Source of the DNA: Bacillus_AD sp047238185
GTDB taxonomy: Bacteria; Bacillota; Bacilli; Bacillales; DSM-1321
DNA: 64,000 bases
Reading direction: 5' to 3'
NCBI RefSeq assembly: GCF_047238185.1
Contig: NZ_JBDFMI010000001.1
Location: 1,302,001 to 1,366,000, forward strand
In this document: piece after piece, positions 35,750 to 43,255 of the stretch
How positions within the stretch are numbered: the stretch's first letter is position 1
Layout of the letters: every line of letters begins with the position of its first letter
Translations under genes and position numbers: made by a program
Notes under the pieces: generated by a model
Told to the model about the DNA's origin: nothing
Databases searched by the model: none
Seen by the model: the letters and a program-made list of their open reading frames with translations, nothing else

Positions 35750-35796
35750 GTACCCTATAAGATAGACACTTTAAAAAAGTCTATCTTATAGGGTAC
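35750..35796 (+). other. IS left-end hairpin overlapping the terminal repeat
   Basis: Perfect 18-bp inverted repeat GTACCCTATAAGATAGAC (35750-35767) / GTCTATCTTATAGGGTAC (35779-35796), loop 11 bases, then TTTTGTTT. It starts within the left terminal repeat and ends about 40 bases before orfA, so it can block transcription entering from outside. Confidence 0.8.
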
Positions 35797-35837
35797 TTTT
35801 GTTTATAATGAGAAAAAAGATATCGGAGCGGGATGAA

Positions 35838-36260
35838 ATGGCAAAGAGATATTTTACTAAAAAAGAACAAGAACAATTAAAATGCAATCCGTATGTGCAA
35901 GCAGTTAGTGAGAAAGCAATTACGTATAGTGATGAATTTAAACGTCACTTTATTGCGGAAAATGAAAAAGGTAGATTACCAAGAGAAATTTTTGAAGAGG
36001 CCGGCTTAGATGTTGAATTAATCGGTATAAAACGAATCCAATCTTCAGGGAAACGTTGGCGATCTGCTTATCGCCGAGCGGGGATAGAAGGTTTACAAGA
36101 TACACGGAAATTGAATTCAGGCACACCATCTGAGCGTGAATTGACATTGGAAGAGAAAATTGCACGATTAGAGGCGAAAAATAAATTATTACAAGCAGAG
36201 AATGAACTCTTAAAAAAGCTCGATCTACTCGAAAGGCAGATGTTGAAGAAGAAATCATAA
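35838..36260 (+). CDS. IS3-family transposase OrfA
   Basis: 140 residues from ATG 35838, preceded by CGGAGCGGG; an upstream in-frame start has no RBS. Contains helix-turn-helix DNA-binding regions (YSDEFKRHFI...EIFEEAGLDVELIG, then WRSAYRRAGIEGL) and ends in a leucine-zipper-like helix (LEEKIARLEAKNKLLQAENE). The slippery heptamer A AAA AAG at 36212-36218 allows a -1 shift into orfB to make the OrfAB transposase. OrfA alone usually acts as a regulator in this family. Confidence 0.92.
   Translation: MAKRYFTKKEQEQLKCNPYVQAVSEKAITYSDEFKRHFIAENEKGRLPREIFEEAGLDVELIGIKRIQSSGKRWRSAYRRAGIEGLQDTRKLNSGTPSERELTLEEKIARLEAKNKLLQAENELLKKLDLLERQMLKKKS
36212..36218 (+). promoter_or_regulatory. Programmed -1 frameshift slippery site A AAA AAG
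   Basis: In the orfA frame the codons read TTA AAA AAG. Slipping one base back joins the orfB frame, continuing GCT CGA TCT without a stop. This is the standard IS3-family signal. Confidence 0.8.
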
Positions 36261-37168
36261 TCCCAACAAAATTAAGGTTTGAACTGATTTACAAAACGAT
36301 CCAAAAGTATAAATTAAAACGACTCGTTAATTATTTATGTGAACTAATGAGTGTATCACGTTCAGGCTACTACAATTATTTTAGTAATCACTCGGTTCAA
36401 AAAAGGATGGAACGTGAATTAGCAGATGAAGCAGTGAAAGAAATCATTTTAAAGGCGTATCAATTCAGAGGACGTAAAAAAGGAACACGCCAAATAAAAA
36501 TGACATTACAAAATCAATATGGGATTACGTATAACTTAAAACGTATTCGCCGCATTATGAAGAAATTTGACATCATCTGTCCGATTCGAAAAGCAAATCC
36601 AGCGCGACGTATGGCAAAAGCGACAAAAGAACATCGCACGTGTCCAAATGAACTACAACGCAACTTTAAACAAGGTGTGGCAGGAAAAGTATTATTGACG
36701 GATATTACGTATTTAACGTACGGAGGCGGTAAACGTGCTTATTTATCCACGATTAAGGACGCAGAAACGAATGAAATTTTGGCGTATGAAACGTCGTCTT
36801 CGTTAAGTTTGGACATTGCCCTCGATACGCTTCGTAAATTGAAGAAACACCGCCATTTAACAGAAGATGCCTTTATTCATTCAGATCAAGGGTTCCACTA
36901 CACCAATCCACACTATCAAAAACTTGTGAAGAAAATGAAATTAGGACAATCTATGTCACGTCGCGGGAACTGTTGGGATAATGCCCCCCAAGAATCATTC
37001 TTTGGACATTTTAAAGATGAAACGAGTATAAAAGAATGTCAAACACTAGAAGAAGTAAAGCAAGAAATTAAGAGTTATATGATTTATTACAATCATTATC
37101 GGGGGCAATGGAACTTGAAAAAGCTGCCGCCTGCAAAATACAGACAGCAGCTTCTAGAAGTTGCCTAG
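36218..37168 (+). CDS. IS3-family transposase OrfB (catalytic part, read via -1 frameshift)
   Basis: 316 residues counted from the frameshift; the first internal ATG (36347) has no RBS, so expression as an OrfAB fusion is most likely. The N-terminal part is an HTH_21-like region (LMSVSRSGYYNYF...RGRKKGTRQIKM); the integrase core carries the D,D(35)E residues in LLTDITYL, HSDQGFHYT and NAPQESFFGHFKDE. Complete to LLEVA, so the enzyme appears functional. Confidence 0.92.
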   Translation, partial: ARSTRKADVEEEIIIPTKLRFELIYKTIQKYKLKRLVNYLCELMSVSRSGYYNYFSNHSVQKRMERELADEAVKEIILKAYQFRGRKKGTRQIKMTLQNQYGITYNLKRIRRIMKKFDIICPIRKANPARRMAKATKEHRTCPNELQRNFKQGVAGKVLLTDITYLTYGGGKRAYLSTIKDAETNEILAYETSSSLSLDIALDTLRKLKKHRHLTEDAFIHSDQGFHYTNPHYQKLVKKMKLGQSMSRRGNCWDNAPQESFFGHFKDETSIKECQTLEEVKQEIKSYMIYYNHYRGQWNLKKLPPAKYRQQLLEVA

Positions 37169-37440
37169 CTTTTTTCAAAATGTCCTTTACAAAGGGTACA
37201 GTTTACCTAGTCATCGGCTTTTTTGATATGTTAGATGGTTGTTTTCCAGTAACGGGAAGGGACATTCTATAGTGAGTTGGGGATAACGGTTTAAGAAGGA
37301 ATTCTTAGGACTTATTCGGAGAGGAGTTTCTTTTTAGGTTATGGTTGTTTTATGATGGAATAGAGGATGTAGAATTCTTATTTTCAAGTTGAAAAGAGAG
37401 AAATACATAAAGATAACCTGAAAGGAAGAGGAATGCAGCA

Positions 37441-38109
37441 ATGATGAACATTTTAGTAGCGGATGATGACCGCCCAATCCGAGAATTAGTGGCACAATTC
37501 CTTAGAAGTGAAGGATATAACGTTTTTGAAGCAAGTGATGGACAAGGGGGGATGGAAATTCTAGAGGAAAAAACAGTCCATTTAGCGGTGGTCGATATTA
37601 TGATGCCCAACAAAGATGGCTATCAAATGTGTAAAGAAATCAGGGAAGATTTCGATATACCGGTAATTCTTTTAACGGCAAAGGATCAATTAATAGATAA
37701 GGAGAAGGGTTATCTGGTAGGTACAGATGATTATTTAACCAAACCGTTCGAACCAAAAGAGCTATTGTTTCGGATTAAGGCGTTGCTGAGAAGATACGAA
37801 ATGGCAAGCGCCGAAAAAATAAAAATGAACCAAGTGGTTATCGACCGTAAAAGTTATGAAGTCAATTGTCATGGAAGGATTTTAATGCTTCCAATGAAGG
37901 AATTTGAATTACTCTATCAATTGGCAAGCTATCCAGACCGTGTTTTTACTCGTGAAGAATTAATAGAGTTAATTTGGGGGCAGGATTTTGAAGGGGATGA
38001 CCGAACTGTTGACGTACATATAAAACGCTTGCGTGAGCGTTTTGCACAGTATGATGATTTTAGAATTCAAACCGTTCGCGGTGTCGGCTATAAAATGGAG
38101 GTATCGTGA
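37441..38109 (+). CDS. hssR: OmpR-family response regulator, HssR-like (heme sensing)
   Basis: 222 residues (MMNILVADDD; ATG 37444 also possible). Receiver domain with phospho-acceptor Asp in VVDIMMPNKDG and conserved Lys in YLTKPFEPKEL; C-terminal winged helix ending VDVHIKRLRER...VRGVGYK. The wording DKEKGYLVGTDDYLTKPFEPKELLFRIKALLRRY closely resembles staphylococcal HssR, and the set of four genes matches hssRS-hrtAB. The assignment as heme regulator is inference from similarity, gene sizes and the downstream binding site. Translationally coupled to the kinase. Confidence 0.78.
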   Translation: MMNILVADDDRPIRELVAQFLRSEGYNVFEASDGQGGMEILEEKTVHLAVVDIMMPNKDGYQMCKEIREDFDIPVILLTAKDQLIDKEKGYLVGTDDYLTKPFEPKELLFRIKALLRRYEMASAEKIKMNQVVIDRKSYEVNCHGRILMLPMKEFELLYQLASYPDRVFTREELIELIWGQDFEGDDRTVDVHIKRLRERFAQYDDFRIQTVRGVGYKMEVS

Positions 38110-38110
38110 A

Positions 38111-39496
38111 GTGAAGACGCTGTACCATCGGATCATAGTGACGACATTTGTCGTCATGCTGGGGAGTTCGACATTAGCATTTATTATTTCCAATGCCTAT
38201 TTTCAATACAATCTTAAACCGCAGAATGATAAGAAGGTTACAAGAATGGCCAGTGATATCGCTGATTTTTATCATGATAATCCAGAGGTATCCCCCCGTG
38301 ATTATTTCGATAGTGTCGGAAAATTGGGTTATCAGTTGTATTTGACCGGTAAAGACAATGAAGGAACCTTTTATGGAGGATCATTCAGGGTAAAACATAT
38401 AGACCAGAAGGTGATTTCTAAAGTCATTTCTGGAGAGATCTACCATGGAATAGCTAATTTTCCTTCCAGTGTCTTTATTACTGGTTTCTTTGATAATACG
38501 CTTGCAAATACTGTTGGCGTACCAATTACAATCGATGGGCAAAAGTATGCATTGTTTGTCCGCTCCGATACAGAGGTGCAATTTGGCGAGCTGCGCGTGT
38601 TTTTTGCTTTGTTGATGGCTTTGACAGCTATTTTTAGCATAATGGCATTTGTAGTGAATACACGGTACATTGTCAAACCAATCACAAAATTAACGGCTGC
38701 AACAAAAAAAATTGCAAAAGGCCAGTATGATATTCAACTGCAAGTAAACCGGAATGATGAAATAGGCGCTCTTGGCGAACAGTTTTCTAAGATGGCCAAT
38801 GAATTAAGGCAAGTGGAGGCCATGAGGCAGGAATTTGTTTCAAATGTTTCACATGAAATCCAAACGCCTCTCTCATCCATAAAAGGGTATGCAAATATGC
38901 TTCAAGATGACCAAATCAATGATGAACACCGAAAAAAATATCTGTCCATCATTGAGTCCGAAAGTGCCCGGCTGTCACAGTTAAGCAGGCAATTGCTTGT
39001 CCTTGCATCGCTTGATAAGGAAGATCATTATCTGGATAAAAGAGAATTTAATTTGTCTGATCAGATCAAACAGGTAGTCTCAATGACAGAATGGGCTTGG
39101 CGGGATAAAGAAATGATGCTCGAACTTGATTTGGAGCCCGTCACATACAAGGGAGACCAACAATTGCTTTATCAGGTTTGGGCGAATTTGATAACAAACA
39201 GCATTAAATACAGCAATGAAGGGGGCAGTCTCTATCTTGCTGTCCGATCGCTCAAAGGCTCTTGCTCTGTTGTGATTAAGGATACAGGAATCGGCATATC
39301 TAAAGAAGAGCTTCCGCATATATTTACCCGGTTTTATAAAGCAGACAAGGCAAGGAGCCGAAGCAATGAAAACAGCAGTGGATTGGGGCTTGCTATCGTC
39401 AAAAAAATCATCGATTTACATGGCGGCCAAATATTAGTTGATAGTGAATTAGGCAAAGGAACAACCTTCCAAATCCTTCTGCCTAAATGTAACTGA
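38111..39496 (+). CDS. hssS: Sensor histidine kinase, HssS-like (heme sensing)
   Basis: 461 residues from GTG 38111, with GGAGG nine bases upstream and one base after the hssR stop. Two membrane helices (about residues 9-30 and 163-187) enclose an extracellular sensor of about 130 residues. A HAMP linker follows, then HisKA with VSNVSHEIQTPLSS (phospho-His) and HATPase with NLITNSIKYS, DTGIGIS and GLGLAIVKKI. Length and topology equal HssS, which responds to heme or its membrane damage. Partner of the adjacent regulator. Confidence 0.78.
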   Translation: MKTLYHRIIVTTFVVMLGSSTLAFIISNAYFQYNLKPQNDKKVTRMASDIADFYHDNPEVSPRDYFDSVGKLGYQLYLTGKDNEGTFYGGSFRVKHIDQKVISKVISGEIYHGIANFPSSVFITGFFDNTLANTVGVPITIDGQKYALFVRSDTEVQFGELRVFFALLMALTAIFSIMAFVVNTRYIVKPITKLTAATKKIAKGQYDIQLQVNRNDEIGALGEQFSKMANELRQVEAMRQEFVSNVSHEIQTPLSSIKGYANMLQDDQINDEHRKKYLSIIESESARLSQLSRQLLVLASLDKEDHYLDKREFNLSDQIKQVVSMTEWAWRDKEMMLELDLEPVTYKGDQQLLYQVWANLITNSIKYSNEGGSLYLAVRSLKGSCSVVIKDTGIGISKEELPHIFTRFYKADKARSRSNENSSGLGLAIVKKIIDLHGGQILVDSELGKGTTFQILLPKCN

Positions 39497-39498
39497 CC

Positions 39499-39518
39499 GT
39501 TCATGCTCCGTTCATATT
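39499..39518 (+). promoter_or_regulatory. HssR-type direct repeat upstream of hrtB
   Basis: GTTCATGCT CC GTTCATATT: two 9-base direct repeats separated by two bases, as in the known HssR box (GTTCATATT-N2-GTTCATATT). It ends eight bases before TATACT (39526-39531), taking the place of a -35, the expected location for an OmpR-type activator. Confidence 0.75.
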
Positions 39519-39525
39519 CAATTTA

Positions 39526-39531
39526 TATACT
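39526..39531 (+). promoter_or_regulatory. -10 element of the hrtBA promoter
   Basis: TATACT without a recognisable -35 at 17 bases; the direct repeat overlaps the -35 zone, fitting an activator-dependent promoter. hrtB starts about 80 bases downstream. Confidence 0.5.
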
Positions 39532-39613
39532 GTAGTCAAGTTAGAAAATACTACTTTTTATAAAGCAGTGCACTTACTTGAATGTATATAAATAGAAATG
39601 GAGATGAATATGC

Positions 39614-40714
39614 ATGTTTCTGGCAATCAGAGAAATGAAACATAGTAAATTCCGATATCTATTAATCGGATTAATCATGGTGCTGATTTCGTTTCTTGTC
39701 TTATTCGTAACTGGGTTGGCAAATGGATTATCGGCAGATAACGCATCCGCACTTCAAGAAATGAAGGCAAGCCACTTTGCGGTGGATAAAAATGCCGACC
39801 AACGCTTAACCCGTTCCCAGATTTCAGAAGGGCAAAAAGCCAAACTTGAGAAAATGGCTGGAAAAAACAATGCGGTACCGTTGAATGTATCGATGACAAC
39901 TGTTACAAAAGGATCTAAAAAAATGGATGCCACCTTTTTTGCTATCGATACGAACAGTGATTTAATGCCAAAAATCACTGAAGGAGAAGGGATAACCAAT
40001 TCAACCAAAAAGGAAGTCGTGGCTGATGCTTCTCTAAAAGAGTCCGGATTAAGGATTGGCGATAAAATAAAGGATCAACGAACAGGTAAGGAATTTATGA
40101 TCAGCGGTTTTACAGAGAATGCCTCTTTTTCACATTCTCCCGTTATATTCATGAACTTTGATGAATGGCAGCAGTTACAGCAAAGCCAAACAGTCCAAGG
40201 GCAGGATCAAATGGTTAACACTGTTGTTCTTCAGATTAGTGATGAAAAAGCCGACAAGCTGGCGAAAGAGAATAAACATATTGAAATCATTACAAAGGAT
40301 CAGGCACTTAAGGGCATTCCGGGTTATTCGGAAGAACAAGGGTCACTATTAATGATGATTGCCTTTTTATTCGTCATAGCTGCATTTGTGCTGGCTGTAT
40401 TCTTCTACGTGATTACGATCCAAAAATTAAACCAGTTTGGCGTTTTGAAGGCGATTGGGGCAAAAACAAAGTATTTGGCTGCAAATTTGATTTCACAGGT
40501 TTTATTAGTCACTGTTATTTCATTGGCTGTCAGTATCGCGTTAACCTATGGAGTAGCATACTTGCTGCCGGCATCCATGCCTTTCCAGTTAGGCCTGTCT
40601 CTAGTCGGTTGGTGTTCATTGTTATTCTTGTCAGTATCGATAATCGGTTCGTTGATTTCGCTCTATAAAGTGGCGAAAATTGATGCAATCGAAGCTATTG
40701 GGAGGGCTGCATAA
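39614..40714 (+). CDS. hrtB: FtsX-type ABC permease, HrtB-like heme-stress exporter
   Basis: 366 residues. Four membrane segments in MacB/FtsX style: one at residues 15-36, a large extracellular domain (about 40-240), then three helices (about 245-270, 290-320, 330-355). The start FLAIREMKHSKFRYLLIGLIMVLI and GFTENASFSHSPVIFMN parallel HrtB. HrtBA relieves toxicity of membrane heme. A preceding TTG or GTG start is not needed; the ATG 39614 has GGAGATG upstream. Stop overlaps the hrtA ATG by one base. Confidence 0.78.
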   Translation: MFLAIREMKHSKFRYLLIGLIMVLISFLVLFVTGLANGLSADNASALQEMKASHFAVDKNADQRLTRSQISEGQKAKLEKMAGKNNAVPLNVSMTTVTKGSKKMDATFFAIDTNSDLMPKITEGEGITNSTKKEVVADASLKESGLRIGDKIKDQRTGKEFMISGFTENASFSHSPVIFMNFDEWQQLQQSQTVQGQDQMVNTVVLQISDEKADKLAKENKHIEIITKDQALKGIPGYSEEQGSLLMMIAFLFVIAAFVLAVFFYVITIQKLNQFGVLKAIGAKTKYLAANLISQVLLVTVISLAVSIALTYGVAYLLPASMPFQLGLSLVGWCSLLFLSVSIIGSLISLYKVAKIDAIEAIGRAA

Positions 40715-41415
40715 TGTCTGCGAAATTAGTATTGGAGCATGTGACGAAAGAATATGGCGACGGCCAATCAACCATCAAAGTGTTGAATGATGTCAATCTT
40801 GAAGTGAAAGAAGCGGAGTTCATTGCGGTGGTTGGCCCATCCGGATCCGGAAAAAGTACATTCCTATCTATCGCGGGAGCTCTATTATCACCTACCAAAG
40901 GATCTGTTCTATTGGACGGTAAGGAAATACAGCACATGTCAGATAAACAATTGAACGATATGCGCTTAAGCCAAATTGGTTTCATTTTTCAATCGGCTAA
41001 TTTGATTCCATATCTGACTGTCAAGGATCAGTTGTTATTGATCAGTAAACTGGATGGGGAAAAATCCCGAGATGCTGAAAAGAGGGCTGATGATTTAATG
41101 CAACGGCTCGGTTTGGCCCATCGCCAACACCAATACCCTGAAATGCTGTCAGGAGGGGAACGCCAAAGAGTTGCAATTGCCCGTGCATGGATGAATAATC
41201 CAGAAATCATTCTAGCGGATGAACCGACTGCCAGCTTGGATTCAGAACGTGGGCGAGATGTTGTGGAGATGCTTGCCCAGGAAGTAAAGCGGAGCAAAAA
41301 AGCTGCAGTCATGGTTACCCATGACCATCGTATGCTTGATTTATGCGACCGTGTCCTTTACATGGAAGATGGACGACTTACACCATACGATCCAGAAAAA
41401 ATAGAAAAGCATTAA
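40714..41415 (+). CDS. hrtA: ABC transporter ATP-binding protein, HrtA-like
   Basis: 233 residues. LolD/MacB-type ATPase with Walker A GPSGSGKST (residues about 43-51), Q-loop QSANLIPYLT, signature MLSGGERQRVAIARAW, Walker B IILADEPTASLD and H-loop VTHDH. Coupled to hrtB by ATG/TAA overlap. Order permease-ATPase, downstream of and co-directional with the two-component genes, differs from the divergent arrangement in Staphylococcus. Function as heme-stress exporter inferred from the module. Confidence 0.8.
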   Translation: MSAKLVLEHVTKEYGDGQSTIKVLNDVNLEVKEAEFIAVVGPSGSGKSTFLSIAGALLSPTKGSVLLDGKEIQHMSDKQLNDMRLSQIGFIFQSANLIPYLTVKDQLLLISKLDGEKSRDAEKRADDLMQRLGLAHRQHQYPEMLSGGERQRVAIARAWMNNPEIILADEPTASLDSERGRDVVEMLAQEVKRSKKAAVMVTHDHRMLDLCDRVLYMEDGRLTPYDPEKIEKH

Positions 41416-41427
41416 AGTAAAGAGATA

Positions 41428-41493
41428 ACCAGAAGCGGAAAGCGCGCCTACTCCCGAAAAGGGTGAGATCTCGAGGGGGTGGAGCTTGCAGCT
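41428..41493 (-). repeat. Inverted, internally deleted copy of the 13603 repeat family
   Basis: Reverse complement reads AGCTGCAAGCTCCACCCC CTCGAG... and ends CTTTCCGCTTCTGGT, the two ends of the 120-base units at 13603 and 13730, but the central hairpin is missing. It lies between hrtA and its terminator. Confidence 0.8.
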
Positions 41494-41544
41494 GGTTGAA
41501 AATAAACTTTCAATTGAAAGTTTTATAAAAATCCAAACAATGTG

Positions 41545-41582
41545 AAAGTGTGTTTTGATTCATTCAAAGCACACTTTTTTTC
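41545..41582 (+). terminator. Terminator after hrtBA
   Basis: AAAGTGTG/CACACTTT stem, extended through TTTGA/TCAAA, with a seven-T run. The hrtA-ypjA gap (about 335 bases) holds only the repeat remnant and this hairpin. Confidence 0.88.
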
Positions 41583-41751
41583 TCCTTTTAATCGAAGACA
41601 AACGGGTTCCGGTTGGCGATGGAACTAATTTGGTATATTATGCAAGTAGGCTCAATCTTCATTTAGGGGCTTAGATAGGAGTATAGGATGAAAGAGAGAA
41701 AATCTAAAGGGGAATAATGAAAGGAATAATTCGTGGAAAGAGGTTGGCTGT

Positions 41752-42342
41752 ATGACGTTGATTTATACTGTGTTAAGGAAAAAATCAGTAGTTTGGCTGT
41801 TGCTGGTTATCAATATAGTGGGCACTGTGTACGGATATTACTGGTATAAGGATCAATTAGCCTTCAGCAAGGGCATTTTTATGCCATTTATCCCTGACAG
41901 TCCAACGGCCTGTTTATTTTTTGTTTTAGTATTGATCGCATTTTTGCTGGGGCGGAATTGGGGATTGTTCGAAGCGCTGGCTTTGTCTTCTTTATTCAAG
42001 TATGGGGTCTGGGCGGTAATCATGAACCTATTGATGTTAAAAGTCACCGGGTCCCTGCATTGGATGAATTATATGCTGATGTTTTCCCATTTGGCTATGG
42101 CTATACAAGGGTTGCTTTATGCGCCGTTTTACCGGATAAAGCCATGGCATTTGGTTGTCGCAGCCATTTTTACTGTACATAATGAAATGATCGACTATGT
42201 TTTTCAACAAATGCCTTGGTATGGGGATTTGGATATCTATTTAAGGGAAATTGGCTATGGAACTTTTTGGCTTAGTATTGTCTCCTTGTTTATCTGTTAT
42301 TATGTCGGAATGAAATTGCCACGCTGGAAATTGAAATTCTAG
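41752..42342 (+). CDS. ypjA: Membrane protein YpjA (DUF1405 type)
   Basis: 196 residues with about five or six transmembrane segments (residues about 13-29, 45-66, 75-97, 104-124, 129-147, 165-188). Starts at ATG 41752 after AAAGAGG. Contains FMPFIPDSPTACLFF and FYRIKPWHLVVAAIF. Same position as YpjA of B. subtilis downstream of qcrC, here displaced by the IS and heme module. Function unknown. Confidence 0.83.
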   Translation: MTLIYTVLRKKSVVWLLLVINIVGTVYGYYWYKDQLAFSKGIFMPFIPDSPTACLFFVLVLIAFLLGRNWGLFEALALSSLFKYGVWAVIMNLLMLKVTGSLHWMNYMLMFSHLAMAIQGLLYAPFYRIKPWHLVVAAIFTVHNEMIDYVFQQMPWYGDLDIYLREIGYGTFWLSIVSLFICYYVGMKLPRWKLKF

Positions 42343-42408
42343 CATTTGATTTGGTCTACTCTTGTCCTTCCTTTCATATAAGTAGAATGAAAGAGGAGGG
42401 ACGCAGAA

Positions 42409-43200
42409 ATGCCCAAAAAAAGGATTGTTGTCGTTTTGCTTGTTTTTCTAACGTTATTGCCAAAAGTCGATGTCAGTGCCTCTTCGCAATTGGAAATATT
42501 CGATAAAAAAAGTGATGAAGCATTGCAATTGGCAAAATTGCAAAGGTATGAAGATAGCCTAGCTGTTCTACAGAGCTATTCGGATGGATCTGTCGGAAAA
42601 ATTGCCAAGCAAGCAGGGTTAAGCAAAGAGGTGCAGGAAGTTGTGGATGCCGCTTATGTTCAAGCGGTTGAAAGCTTGCAAAATAATAATGTGGAAATGG
42701 ATGGAAAAGTAACCTCGCTTACTCGCCTCCGGCTAGCTGCTGATGCTGCCCATTCTGTCCGCCATCCATTATGGACGGAAATGGAAGGAGAAATGATGGA
42801 AACGTTTAACCAAGCGAAACAAGCATTGGATGAAAAAAATAAGCAGCAATTCAATCAATCGCTTAATTCACTGATGCTTCAATACAGTCTCATATATGAT
42901 GGGATGAAAGTGAATTTAAATAAAGAAACCATCCAAAGCCTTGACCAGCAGTTTGCCTATCTGGATGCGTTTCGGCCGCAATTGTTAAAGCAGGCCCCAA
43001 ATCAAAAGGAACTGAGCACGTTACAGTATGATATGAAAACCATTTTCGATAAAATGAAAGAAGATGATGCGGATCCATCTTTATGGTGGGTTATTTTCAC
43101 AACCGGAGGGATCATCATTTCCACATTATCTTATGTAGGTTGGAGAAAATATAAAGGGACGAAGGAAAAGGTTAAGGGAGAAAATGATTTGAATGATTGA
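42409..43200 (+). CDS. ypjB: Sporulation protein YpjB
   Basis: 263 residues. Signal peptide at 1-25 (RIVVVLLVFLTLLPKVDVSA), a largely helical extracellular part with many Gln/Asn/Lys, one membrane helix near the C-terminus (WWVIFTTGGIIISTLSYVGW) and a short charged tail. Family YpjB is under sigma-E in B. subtilis and contributes mildly to sporulation. RBS AGAGGAGGG. Lies downstream of ypjA. Confidence 0.85.
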   Translation: MPKKRIVVVLLVFLTLLPKVDVSASSQLEIFDKKSDEALQLAKLQRYEDSLAVLQSYSDGSVGKIAKQAGLSKEVQEVVDAAYVQAVESLQNNNVEMDGKVTSLTRLRLAADAAHSVRHPLWTEMEGEMMETFNQAKQALDEKNKQQFNQSLNSLMLQYSLIYDGMKVNLNKETIQSLDQQFAYLDAFRPQLLKQAPNQKELSTLQYDMKTIFDKMKEDDADPSLWWVIFTTGGIIISTLSYVGWRKYKGTKEKVKGENDLND

Positions 43201-43255
43201 CATCATGAATACTTTATTACTAGAATAGTGTTAATATCTTTTTTAGGAGGTTACA

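Larger units (their letters stand above)
35744..37205 (+). mobile_element. Complete IS3-family insertion sequence, 1462 bp
   Basis: Ends are perfect 13-bp inverted repeats TAAACTGTACCCT (35744-35756) and AGGGTACAGTTTA (37193-37205), with weaker inverted similarity inward. It is flanked by a 3-bp target duplication CCT (35741-35743 and 37206-37208). It carries orfA and orfB with an A6G slippery site and a full DDE set, so it looks intact. IS150-like subgroup is likely from the ORF sizes but not proven. Inserted in the loop of the qcr terminator. No second copy is present in the window. Confidence 0.93.
35724..37226 (+). terminator. qcrABC terminator split by an insertion sequence
   Basis: Left arm AAAAAAGCCGATGA (to 35738) and right arm TCATCGGCTTTTTT (37211-37224) are perfect complements now separated by the IS. 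Removing the element and one copy of CCT restores a hairpin with loop TGCCTAG and a T run. The IS left-end hairpin may terminate qcr transcripts instead. Confidence 0.85.

Noticed and set aside
36218..37168. Interpretation of orfA/orfB as a broken transposase
   Set aside because: A correctly phased A AAA AAG slippery site and full DDE residues indicate programmed frameshifting instead of mutation.
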